A stretch of DNA of 5,909 nucleotides, from NCBI GenBank assembly GCA_013044065.1, contig JABEVA010000221.1, positions 1 to 5,909 on the forward strand, read 5' to 3'. Numbering within the stretch: the stretch's first letter is position 1; every line of letters starts with the position of its first letter. Origin of the DNA: Phycisphaerae bacterium (GTDB lineage: Bacteria > Planctomycetota > Phycisphaerae > WQYP01). The notes under the pieces were generated by a model. That model was not told where the DNA came from. It made no database searches and saw nothing but the letters and a program-made list of their open reading frames with translations. Below, one piece after another: positions 1 through 5,909 of the stretch. The translations under genes were made by a program, and so were the position numbers.

Positions 1-534
1 CGCGATTATCAGGCGGGAGGGCGACTGGTGGCCATGACCGGTGACGGCACCAACGATGCCCCGGCTCTGGCCCAGGCGGATGTGGCCGTCGCCATGAACA
101 GCGGCACCCAGGCCGCCAAAGAAGCCGGAAACATGGTGGATCTGGATTCTAACCCCACCAAACTCATTGAAGTGGTGGAGACCGGAAAACAACTGCTGAT
201 GACACGCGGGGCGTTAACCACTTTTTCCATTGCCAATGACGTTTCGAAATACTTTGCCATTTTGCCCGTGATGTTTGCTTCCATCTACCCGCAATTGGAC
301 CGGCTGAATATCATGGATTTAAACCCCCACACCGCTATTCTTTCGGCGGTGATTTTTAACGCTCTTATCATCATCGCCCTTATACCCATTGCCCTGAAAG
401 GCGTGACCTACCGCCCCCGCCCCGCCAATGCGCTGCTGTGGAATAACATTCTCATTTATGGTCTTGGCGGGTTGATCGTGCCGTTTATCGGGATCAAGGC
501 CATTGATGTCATCCTGAATTCCGTGCGATTTTAA
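1..534 (+). CDS. kdpB: KdpB, potassium-transporting P-type ATPase subunit B (C-terminal fragment, 5' end outside window)
   Basis: KdpB is the ATP-hydrolysing, phosphorylated subunit of the inner-membrane KdpFABC complex, which takes up K+ at high affinity when external K+ is scarce. The frame is open from base 1 and encodes 177 residues up to the TAA, roughly the last quarter of a protein of about 680 residues. Codons 13-23 hold the P-type ATPase hinge motif TGDGTNDAPAL, whose two aspartates (15 and 19) help coordinate Mg2+. The stretch AVAMNSGTQAAKEAGNMVDL is also typical of KdpB. FSIANDVSKYFAI (from about 75) carries the Asp and Lys (80 and 83) that match the membrane-embedded charged pair of E. 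coli KdpB (D583/K586). Further hydrophobic segments follow at about 83-98, 109-126 and 146-170. The GTG at 28 is internal, not the start. It is the first gene of the visible kdpB-kdpC-kdpD order. No defect is seen in this part. Confidence 0.97.
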   Translation, partial: RDYQAGGRLVAMTGDGTNDAPALAQADVAVAMNSGTQAAKEAGNMVDLDSNPTKLIEVVETGKQLLMTRGALTTFSIANDVSKYFAILPVMFASIYPQLDRLNIMDLNPHTAILSAVIFNALIIIALIPIALKGVTYRPRPANALLWNNILIYGLGGLIVPFIGIKAIDVILNSVRF

Positions 535-557
535 TGTCGATCACCAAACTGATTTCC

Positions 558-563
558 AAGGAG
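558..563 (+). promoter_or_regulatory. Strong ribosome binding site placed before an ATC codon, possible true kdpC start
   Basis: AAGGAG lies 24 bases after the kdpB stop and 7 bases before ATC at 571-573. That ATC is in frame with kdpC, and the frame is open from a TGA at 550-552 through to the kdpC ATG at 664. No ATG, GTG or TTG occurs in frame between 553 and 663. This is a better Shine-Dalgarno sequence than the one before 664 (AAGGA at 650-654, spacer 9). It therefore either serves a rare ATC start or marks a former ATG changed by mutation or sequencing error. Confidence 0.5.
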
Positions 564-663
564 ACCACCCATCACTGAATCTACCCCACAAGTCAACCTC
601 ACCGGTACAGACCCTGCCGGGCCTGCCCCCGTACCCGCCTGCCACCATCAAGGATGGTTATCC

Positions 664-1254
664 ATGTTGCGTCCCGCCATTGTACTGTTTGTGATCATGA
701 CGGTTCTTAGCGGAATTATTTATCCGCTGGTGGTAACCGGGATCGCCCACCTGTTTTTTCCATGGCAGGCAGAAGGTTCCCTGGTGAACCGCGCCGGCCA
801 GCACGTGCTTTCTGGCGGCCAAGCGGCGGGGTCCGCCCTGATCGGCCAATACTTTGACCAACCCTGGTATTTCTGGCCGCGCCCCAGCGCCACTTCGTCG
901 ATGCCCTACAATGCCGCCGCCTCCGGCGGATCCAACACCGGCCCGACCAACCCGGTGTTAATTCAAAACGTGAAGGTCCGCGTCGCCGCCCTGCACGCCG
1001 CCGATCCCGGCAATAAACAACCCGTGCCGGTGGACCTTGTCACCACTTCCGGCTCCGGCCTGGACCCGGATGAATCCATTGCCGCCGCGTATTACCAGAT
1101 ACCGCGCATCGCCCGACTGCGGCATATTGCGCCCGCGAAACTCAAGGATATGGTCGATCACTACATCGTGGGACGGCCCTTGGACATACTCGGAGAAAAA
1201 ACCGTCAATGTGCTGGAGCTTAATTTGGCGCTGGACCAAAAATACCCCTATTAA
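664..1254 (+). CDS. kdpC: KdpC, potassium-transporting ATPase subunit C
   Basis: KdpC is the small, single-span subunit of KdpFABC. It sits beside KdpB, supports complex assembly and is thought to raise ATP affinity. From ATG 664 the product has 196 residues, close to the 190 of E. coli. It opens with LRPA, as KdpC proteins typically do, then a membrane segment at about 5-28. The periplasmic part shows family signatures in order: FFPWQAEGSL (31-40), GSALIGQYF (56-64), RPSAT (73-77), YNAAASGGSN (82-91), VPVDLVTTSGSGLDP (121-135), and near the end VNVLELNLALD (181-191). ATG 664 is preceded by AAGGA at 650-654. An alternative start at ATC 571 would add 31 Pro/Thr-rich residues before the conserved LRPA. 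The gap to kdpB is 129 bp from ATG 664 but only 36 bp from ATC 571. It is very probably co-transcribed with kdpB and kdpD; the kdpD ATG lies 37 bp downstream. Confidence 0.95.
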   Translation: MLRPAIVLFVIMTVLSGIIYPLVVTGIAHLFFPWQAEGSLVNRAGQHVLSGGQAAGSALIGQYFDQPWYFWPRPSATSSMPYNAAASGGSNTGPTNPVLIQNVKVRVAALHAADPGNKQPVPVDLVTTSGSGLDPDESIAAAYYQIPRIARLRHIAPAKLKDMVDHYIVGRPLDILGEKTVNVLELNLALDQKYPY

Positions 1255-1291
1255 ATGCGTTGCGTTATGATAACATACGGGATGGTAAACC

Positions 1292-4009
1292 ATGGCTGAT
1301 GAACGTCCGAATCCGGATGCCCTGCTGGCGAAAATCAAAGCCGAGGCGCGACAACATGCTCGCGGCAAATTGAAGGTATTCTTTGGCGCAGCGCCTGGTG
1401 TGGGTAAAACCTACACCATGCTGGAGGAAGCCCGCCGTCAGGCTGAACAGGGCCGCGACGTGGTCATCGGCTACGCCGAGCCGCATATCCGTCCCGACAC
1501 CGAAATGCTGCTGCTTGGACTGGAAATACTGCCTTACAAAATTGTTGAATACAAAGGAACTGAGCTCAAGGAATTTGATCTGGACGCGGCTTTGGCCCGC
1601 AAGCCGTTTATTATCTGTATAGATGAGCTGGCGCATTCCAACGCCCCCGGTCTGCGCCACGCCAAACGCTATCAGGATGTGCAGGAACTGCTGGACGCTG
1701 GCATTGATGTGTTCACCACCCTCAATGTCCAGCACCTGGAATCGGTCAATGATGTGGTGGAAAGAACATCAGGCATTAAAGTGCGCGAAACCCTGCCGGA
1801 TTGGGTGCTGGAGCAGGCCGAGGAGGTGCAACTTATCGACATCTCCCCGGAAAAACTGCTGGAGCGCATTGCCGAAGGGAAAATATATCGCCAGCACTCG
1901 GTGGACTATCTCACCCGGCAGTTTTTTAACCGCGGTAATTTATCGGCATTGCGCGAGTTATCCCTGCGCCGCATGACCGACCGGGTGGACGCTCAAATGG
2001 AGGATTTTCGCCGCCACAATGCCAGCGATGAAGTGTGGCCGGCCTCTGATCGGATCATGGTTTGTGTCGGCCCGAGTCCATTTTCAGCCCGGCTGGTGCG
2101 CGCGGCCCGGCGCATGGCCACTGCCTTCAAAGCCGAGTGGATTGCGGTTTTTGTGGACCAGCCGGGTGCCGACAAACTCTCGACCGCCGCCCGGCAGAGG
2201 GTGTTTGAAACCCTGCGACTGGCCGAGCAACTTGGTGGCGAGCAGACCACCCTGGCTCAGGATCGCCCGGCCCAGGCGATTCTGGCCTTCGCCCGCAGCC
2301 GCAATGTAACCCGTATCATTGTCGGCACTCCGCTGCGGCAGCAGCACCGCTGGCGGGCTTGGTTGAAGCGTTCCCTGGTGGATGAGCTGATTCGCCACGC
2401 CGGCCCGGTGGATATTTATGTTATCCGCGATGTCGCCGAGCCGTCGCCGTCACCCGATCGCCCGGATCCACGCAGCGTACACCTGGCTGGTTATGGCTGG
2501 GCCGGGGCCGCCACGCTGGCCATCGCTCTGCTGGGCATCGGGCTTTACCACGGCCTGCACCTTTCCGATACCAACGTGCTGATGATCTATCTGCTGGGCG
2601 TATTGGCGGTGGCTCTGCGGCTGGGGCGCGGCCCGGCCGTGCTGGCCTCCATGCTAAGCGTGGGCCTCTTTGATTTTACCGTCGTTCCCCCCTACTACAG
2701 TTTTGCGGTCAGCGATACCCAATACTTCATCACGCTTGCCGTCATGCTGATCACGGCACTCACCATTACCACCATGGCAGACCGTTTGCAGCGGCAATCG
2801 CGGGCCGCTCATCAGCGCGAACGTCAGACCGCCTTTCTACTGGCATTTTCACGCGAACTGGTGTTGGCCCGCGAATCAAAAACACTTCTCGCTGTTGGTG
2901 TTCGCCATATCTCCGAAATGTTCGCCTGCCATACGGTCATTCTGCTGGCAGCCACGGACCGCACACTGGCCATCGCCGCCGGAGACTGGCCCACACCACC
3001 CGACCCGAAAGATCTGGGCGTGGCGCAATGGGTGCTGGAGGACAATCAGCCCGCGGGCAAAACCACCGCGACGCTGCCGTCCGCCCGCGGATTGTTTATT
3101 CCGCTGCGCCTGGGGCAGAATGTCACCGGCGTAGTGGGGCTGACCGGTGATTCCATGGAGCAATTCGCTGATCCTGAACGCACCGCTTTGCTGGAAACCT
3201 TTGCCAATCAACTCGCCATGGCGCTGGAACGTATTCGTCTGGCCGATGAAGCCCACCGGGCCTGGGAACGCACCGAAACCGAATTAATCCGCAATACCCT
3301 TTTTTCCGGTGTTTCGCATGACTTTCGCACGCCGCTGGCGGTTATTACCGGTGCGGCCACAAGTCTGCTGGACGGCGGATCGACCCTTTCACCATCGGAC
3401 CGACAGGATCTGCTGCAAACTATTGCCACAGAGGCAGATCAGATGGAACGGCTTATCGAGAATCTGTTGGAAATGACACGGTTGGAATCCGGCGGGTTGG
3501 CGATCAAACGAGAATGGTATCCCTTGCAGGATATTCTGGTTAGCGCCCTGCAACGGCTATCCCGGCGGGTAAAGACGCGAACGGTAAATGTTTCCATCCC
3601 GCAGGATTTGCCATTGCTGCATGTCGATGGCGTGCTGTTGGAACAGGTGCTGGTGAATCTTATTGACAATGCCCTGAACTACAGTCCCTCCGACAGTCCG
3701 ATCGATATCAAGGCTCACACACAAGACCAGCACGTTCGCATCGAAGTTGCCGATCGTGGGCCAGGATTGCCTCCGGGCGATCCGGAGCCACTGTTTGAAA
3801 AATTTACCCGCGGGCCGGCCGCGGGCAATCGGCGTGGAATAGGTTTGGGGCTGGCAATATGCCGCAGCATTGTGAAGCTGCACAGCGGTACGATTCGTGC
3901 GGAGAAGCGATCCGAGGGTGGGACGGTTTTTATCATCCGCCTGCCCGCGCAAAGTCAGCCGACACCACCCGTGCGTACCGAACCTGGTGTCGTTCCAGAC
4001 TCCGTTTGA
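1292..4009 (+). CDS. kdpD: KdpD, sensor histidine kinase for K+ limitation
   Basis: KdpD is the membrane sensor kinase/phosphatase that normally phosphorylates KdpE to switch on kdpFABC under K+ limitation. The product has 905 residues (E. coli 894). The N-terminal KdpD domain has a Walker A motif, GAAPGVGKT (32-40), and a Walker B-like IDELAHSN (110-117). A universal-stress-like domain follows at about 252-380, then four membrane segments within about 401-494. An Arg-rich stretch (RLQRQSRAAHQRER, 498-511) follows; the equivalent region in E. coli is linked to ionic sensing. A GAF-like domain spans about 518-650. The kinase core has the H-box VSHDFRTPL with H676, N-box NLIDNALNYS (789-798), G1 DRGPGLPPG (821-829), F-box LFEKFTRG and G2 GIGLGLAICRSIV (849-861). 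No catalytic residue looks lost. The C-terminus is a short Pro-rich tail. The start is ATG 1292, with only a weak SD-like GGGATGG at 1279-1285. No kdpE follows, so its response regulator must be encoded elsewhere, or be lost or replaced. Confidence 0.97.
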   Translation: MADERPNPDALLAKIKAEARQHARGKLKVFFGAAPGVGKTYTMLEEARRQAEQGRDVVIGYAEPHIRPDTEMLLLGLEILPYKIVEYKGTELKEFDLDAALARKPFIICIDELAHSNAPGLRHAKRYQDVQELLDAGIDVFTTLNVQHLESVNDVVERTSGIKVRETLPDWVLEQAEEVQLIDISPEKLLERIAEGKIYRQHSVDYLTRQFFNRGNLSALRELSLRRMTDRVDAQMEDFRRHNASDEVWPASDRIMVCVGPSPFSARLVRAARRMATAFKAEWIAVFVDQPGADKLSTAARQRVFETLRLAEQLGGEQTTLAQDRPAQAILAFARSRNVTRIIVGTPLRQQHRWRAWLKRSLVDELIRHAGPVDIYVIRDVAEPSPSPDRPDPRSVHLAGYGWAGAATLAIALLGIGLYHGLHLSDTNVLMIYLLGVLAVALRLGRGPAVLASMLSVGLFDFTVVPPYYSFAVSDTQYFITLAVMLITALTITTMADRLQRQSRAAHQRERQTAFLLAFSRELVLARESKTLLAVGVRHISEMFACHTVILLAATDRTLAIAAGDWPTPPDPKDLGVAQWVLEDNQPAGKTTATLPSARGLFIPLRLGQNVTGVVGLTGDSMEQFADPERTALLETFANQLAMALERIRLADEAHRAWERTETELIRNTLFSGVSHDFRTPLAVITGAATSLLDGGSTLSPSDRQDLLQTIATEADQMERLIENLLEMTRLESGGLAIKREWYPLQDILVSALQRLSRRVKTRTVNVSIPQDLPLLHVDGVLLEQVLVNLIDNALNYSPSDSPIDIKAHTQDQHVRIEVADRGPGLPPGDPEPLFEKFTRGPAAGNRRGIGLGLAICRSIVKLHSGTIRAEKRSEGGTVFIIRLPAQSQPTPPVRTEPGVVPDSV

Positions 4010-4329
4010 CGCAATCTCAAGAGGCGCTGGCCGCACCAAAAGCCATCCTCCTTCAGCCAGCTTCTATTGGTGCCGGTGCATGGTTGCCTGTGACTGATCG
4101 CCAAAAGCATCTGCCGTACCCGCATCGCACCTGAGTTGCGGCAACATAATCTTTGAGTAGTGAGAACAAATGAATGGCTTATGGCACCAAGTGAGTAATG
4201 GAAAACGGTTGCAAAGGGCGTGGCGACGCCATGGTGGATGCTGGTGCCCGATCAGGAGCCGCGGCCATCCGGAAACTCATGACCGGGTCGGCACGGATGG
4301 GATCGCCACCATAATAGGACAACAATGTC
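4010..4329 (+). other. Intergenic region between kdpD and ric promoter, no supported gene
   Basis: No reading frame here resembles a response regulator or any other family I know, and no convincing terminator with a T-tract is visible. Short open frames exist on both strands. On +, 4198-4314 could encode 38 residues (containing DAMVDAGARSGAAAIRKLM). That frame then meets adjacent TAA and TAG codons at 4312-4317 and continues open from 4318 to the TAA at 4405-4407. A - strand frame is open from 4493 to 4179 but overlaps the start of ric. A small hairpin (GGCGT-GGCG-ACGCC) lies at 4217-4230. The region may hold gene remnants, but nothing is firm. Confidence 0.5.
4031..4076 (+). repeat. Inverted repeat downstream of kdpD
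   Basis: GCACCAA at 4033-4039 pairs exactly with TTGGTGC at 4067-4073. After one A-A mismatch, AG (4041-4042) pairs with CT (4064-4065), and CC (4031-4032) pairs with GG (4075-4076) across a one-base bulge. The loop is about 21 bases. No run of T follows, so it is not a standard intrinsic terminator. Lying 22 bases after the kdpD stop, it could still protect the 3' end of the kdp transcript or contribute to termination. Confidence 0.4.
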
Positions 4330-4358
4330 TTGAATTGCTCATGGGGGTACGCTATGAT
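4330..4358 (+). promoter_or_regulatory. Putative sigma-70-like promoter of ric
   Basis: TTGAAT at 4330-4335 (4 of 6 consensus bases) is separated by exactly 17 bases from TATGAT at 4353-4358 (5 of 6). Transcription would begin near 4365 and give a leader of about 55 nt before the ric ATG. It lies over 300 bp after kdpD, which fits independent expression of ric. I see no clear NsrR, FNR or NorR operator overlapping it, so the regulator cannot be read from the sequence. Confidence 0.6.
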
Positions 4359-4405
4359 TAAAGCAGTGGCCGATATGGTGTCGGCTGCAGCACCGAAAGT
4401 CTGGT

Positions 4406-4413
4406 AAAAGGGG
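4406..4413 (+). promoter_or_regulatory. Ribosome binding site of ric
   Basis: AAAAGGGG ends 7 bases before the ATG at 4421 and decides the ric start. It overlaps the TAA (4405-4407) of a possible 17-codon reading frame that begins at ATG 4354, so translational coupling is conceivable. That ATG falls inside the proposed -10 element, which makes the short frame unlikely to be translated from this promoter. Confidence 0.65.
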
Positions 4414-4420
4414 TACAAAC

Positions 4421-5128
4421 ATGGCAGAAGTATTATCAACCACCGCAACACTGGGACTGGACAGCCCCGTTTCCCAATGGGTGGTGGAATCACCGGTACG
4501 CTCCCGGATTTTTGAAAAAAGTGGCATCGACTACTGCTGTGGCGGCAAGGCCACGCTGCGCCAGGCCTGCGCTAAACATCAATTGAACCCGGATGCGGTG
4601 GTCGCAGAACTCCTGGCGACCGCGAGTGATGCCAAAGAACGTGATTGGTCCACCGCCAGCCTCACCGAGCTGGCGGATCATATTGAAAGCACCCATCACG
4701 CCTATCTCAAAGATGAATTGCCGCGGCTTGCTCGGCTGATCCATCAGACCTATACAGTCCATGGGCTGCATTATCGGTGGCTGGCGGATCTTAAGGCCAC
4801 TTATGAGCGATTTGCCGCCGAAATGGACGCCCACATGTTCAAGGAAGAACACATTTTATTTCCACGTATTCGCGAGATTGATGCTGGGAACAAAGGAGCG
4901 GCAGTGAGCCAACCCGTCGCCATCATGGAGCAGGAGCATGAACGTGCCGGTGCGTGTCTGGAGCATCTTCGGCGGTTAAGCAGCGGCTACGCCGTCCCGG
5001 AGGAGGCGTGCAACACCCTTCGGGCCATGCTGGACGGCCTTCGTGAATTGGAAGCCAACACCCACATTCACGTTCACAAGGAAAATAGTATCCTGTTCCC
5101 GAAAGCGGTAGCGGCGACCGGGCGGTGA
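4421..5128 (+). CDS. ric: Ric/YtfE/ScdA family di-iron protein, iron-sulfur cluster repair
   Basis: Ric (YtfE in E. coli, ScdA in Staphylococcus) is a cytoplasmic di-iron protein that helps restore Fe-S clusters damaged by nitric oxide or oxidative stress. This 235-residue product is slightly longer than E. coli YtfE (220). The N-terminal ScdA-type domain (about 13-68) contains SGIDYCCGGKATL, with the family CCGG at 39-42. A hemerythrin-like four-helix domain follows (about 80-230). By alignment from memory with YtfE, the six iron ligands are all present: H92, H138 and E142 (in AHMFKEEHILFP), H173 (in MEQEHERAG), H217 and E221 (in HVHKENSILFP). The start is ATG 4421, supported by AAAAGGGG seven bases upstream. 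The gene appears to have its own promoter and stands apart from kdp. No norB, hmp or nsrR neighbour is visible to show its control. The frame stays open for 59 codons past its TGA, which is probably chance. Confidence 0.95.
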   Translation: MAEVLSTTATLGLDSPVSQWVVESPVRSRIFEKSGIDYCCGGKATLRQACAKHQLNPDAVVAELLATASDAKERDWSTASLTELADHIESTHHAYLKDELPRLARLIHQTYTVHGLHYRWLADLKATYERFAAEMDAHMFKEEHILFPRIREIDAGNKGAAVSQPVAIMEQEHERAGACLEHLRRLSSGYAVPEEACNTLRAMLDGLRELEANTHIHVHKENSILFPKAVAATGR

Positions 5129-5212
5129 GGAGCAGAAGAAGCAGCTGGTCGAGCAGTCGATAGTGCTGATTTCCGTGCCGGTGGGTATGCGGAAATGAGT
5201 TGCTGGCGCCAA

Positions 5213-5791
5213 CTATATTACTCCCGGCGCTACAACGGGCGAGCGGTGTCCACGCTGGACTGCACGGGGTGTGGCAAGCCCGGCGAATGCATGACGGAGC
5301 AGGTTTAAAGAATCCCGAGGTATTTGCCCATTTTGGTCGATGTCCACATTGACGGTAACGGGTGTTGATGCGTCCGCCACAGCATGGAAATAGATGCCCA
5401 GTTCCTCAAGGCTAAACCGTGCCGGGTATAGGCAGGTATCAGTTCGGTTATGCACCCAAGCGGTATTATCGAGGCATATTCATCGATGGTTCTCTAAGCT
5501 GTTGAAATCTCAACGGGCTGTTGGTGGGGTGCCCAGGGTATTGGCCTCGCCCACCAGATAATCTTGATGAGAGGTATACATGTAATGCCAATATATGGGC
5601 CGGTCGCCCGGATTGTACGGCACAAGTCGCTGCGGATAGGCGGTTATGACCACGGCCCTAAAGCGTTGCAATGGAAATTAAAATCCATGGAGTTCGGTGG
5701 TGACGGCTTTAAGCGGACCCGAAGCATCCAATGAATAAGGGCTGTCAAACCACCACGGCGGCGCAAGGAACGGGCAGCATTTGCCAGGCAT
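5213..5791 (-). pseudogene. Decayed gene on the - strand: one frame with three in-frame stops, family unknown
   Basis: Read from about 5791 down to the TAG at 5215-5213, one - strand frame gives about 190 codons of protein-like sequence broken by TAA at 5680-5678, TGA at 5512-5510 and TGA at 5482-5480, with no frameshift needed. Segments include APPWWFDSPYSLDASG, RFRAVVITAYPQRLVPYNPG, PIYWHYMYTSHQDYLVGE and, after the last stop, DNTAWVHNRTDTCLYPARF and VNVDIDQNGQIP. The aromatic-rich, mixed composition and coding-like codon use are unlike random DNA. Both TGA codons follow an Arg codon and could derive from CGA by a C-to-T change. The last 30 or so residues look less protein-like, so the original end may lie near 5310. 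ATG 5791 has no clear Shine-Dalgarno, and the frame is open further to 5830, so the true start may have been lost to the repeat cluster there. I do not recognise the family. Longest intact piece: 5455 (GTG) to 5213. Confidence 0.5.
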
Positions 5792-5844
5792 CGGTAGCCG
5801 TAAAAAGTAACTAACCCAACTTTCGCAAAACTACCCCTAAAACC

Positions 5845-5866
5845 GCCTTGGCGCTAGCGCCAAGGC
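5845..5866. repeat. Perfect 22-bp palindrome, flanked by an outer inverted repeat
   Basis: The core CCTTGGCGCTAGCGCCAAGG is a perfect palindrome, extended by one G-C pair on each side, with no spacer. CGAAAGT at 5867-5873 directly follows and is the exact complement of ACTTTCG at 5819-5825, so a nested, asymmetric fold is possible. On the - strand the palindrome is followed by GGTTTT, so it could act as a weak terminator for leftward transcription. It could equally be a protein-binding site or part of a mobile element end. Confidence 0.8.
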
Positions 5867-5881
5867 CGAAAGTCTGTACAT

Positions 5882-5900
5882 CAAGCCGTCAACCGGCTTG
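5882..5900. repeat. Hairpin-forming inverted repeat near the window end
   Basis: CAAGCCG at 5882-5888 and CGGCTTG at 5894-5900 form a perfect 7-bp stem with a 5-base loop (TCAAC). An A6 run follows at 5903-5908. On the + strand this is not terminator-like, and on the - strand the T-run precedes the stem, so a terminator role is not supported. Confidence 0.7.
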
Positions 5901-5909
5901 GCAAAAAAC

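Larger units (their letters stand above)
5841..5903. repeat. Two imperfect 13-bp direct repeats 50 bp apart
   Basis: AACCGCCTTGGCG (5841-5853) and AACCGGCTTGGCA (5891-5903) match at 11 of 13 bases with a 50-bp offset. Each overlaps one of the two inverted repeats. With the window ending at 5909, these could be the first units of a longer repeat array or subterminal repeats of a mobile element. Confidence 0.45.
5129..5909. other. Right-hand flank without an intact gene
   Basis: After the ric stop no complete coding sequence is visible to the window end. On +, the ric frame stays open from 5129 to TAA 5306-5308. It contains a 37-codon ATG frame (5195-5308) with a Cys-rich end, DCTGCGKPGEC, but there is no good ribosome binding site. 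On -, most of the region is occupied by the decayed frame at 5791-5213. The last 90 bases hold inverted and direct repeats. No tRNA, rRNA or CRISPR array is seen. Confidence 0.55.

Noticed and set aside
2045..2160. c-di-AMP binding motif in the universal-stress-like domain of KdpD
   Set aside because: The Staphylococcus-type SxS...FTAxY pattern is not present; only an unrelated SPFS occurs at about residues 262-265.
1672..4039. Several long reading frames of 70-160 residues antisense to or out of frame with kdpD
   Set aside because: They are shadows of kdpD codon bias, with Arg/Pro/Ser-rich compositions and no domain or start signals.
4031..4076. Intrinsic terminator of the kdp operon
   Set aside because: The stem is reasonable but has a mismatch and a bulge, the loop is large, and no T-tract follows.
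4320..4420. NsrR or FNR operator at the ric promoter
   Set aside because: No dyad close to the known NsrR or TTGAT-N4-ATCAA patterns could be seen.
4179..4493. 104-residue - strand reading frame upstream of and overlapping ric
   Set aside because: It overlaps the well-supported start of ric and has no recognised motif or ribosome binding site; open antisense frames are common in GC-rich DNA.
5841..5909. Start of a CRISPR array
   Set aside because: Only two imperfect 13-bp repeats are visible, with no pair of full-length identical repeats and no cas genes in the window.

Overview
The window carries the 3' part of a kdp operon (high-affinity K+ uptake) followed by a gene for a Ric/YtfE/ScdA-type Fe-S repair protein, all on the + strand. 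A non-coding right flank holds what looks like a decayed gene on the - strand and a cluster of palindromic and direct repeats. The proteins resemble proteobacterial, particularly gammaproteobacterial, KdpB, KdpC, KdpD and YtfE as I remember them, and the DNA is moderately GC-rich. The sequence alone does not let me name a genus.

Positions 1-534 are the C-terminal quarter of KdpB, the P-type ATPase subunit, cut by the window edge. KdpC follows (conservative start 664). The kdpB-kdpC gap contains a strong Shine-Dalgarno sequence ahead of an ATC codon in frame with kdpC, so the protein may begin further upstream than any ordinary start codon allows. KdpD (1292-4009) is a full-length sensor kinase with all its usual domains. 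Its partner kdpE does not follow, which is unusual for a kdp operon.

Positions 4010-4420 are intergenic. They hold an inverted repeat with no T-tract, a possible remnant reading frame, and a good sigma-70-like promoter (TTGAAT-17 bp-TATGAT) that probably drives ric on its own. ric (4421-5128) encodes a 235-residue di-iron protein with the CCGG motif and all six expected histidine/glutamate iron ligands. K+ uptake and Fe-S repair have no obvious functional link, so ric looks like an independent transcription unit.

Positions 5129-5909 hold no intact gene. The - strand from about 5791 to 5213 reads as a single protein-like frame of about 190 codons broken by three stop codons and no obvious frameshift. 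It is probably a pseudogene of a family I do not recognise. Its 5' end abuts a perfect 22-bp palindrome, a second hairpin and a 13-bp near-direct repeat, which may be the edge of a mobile or repetitive element that continues beyond the window.
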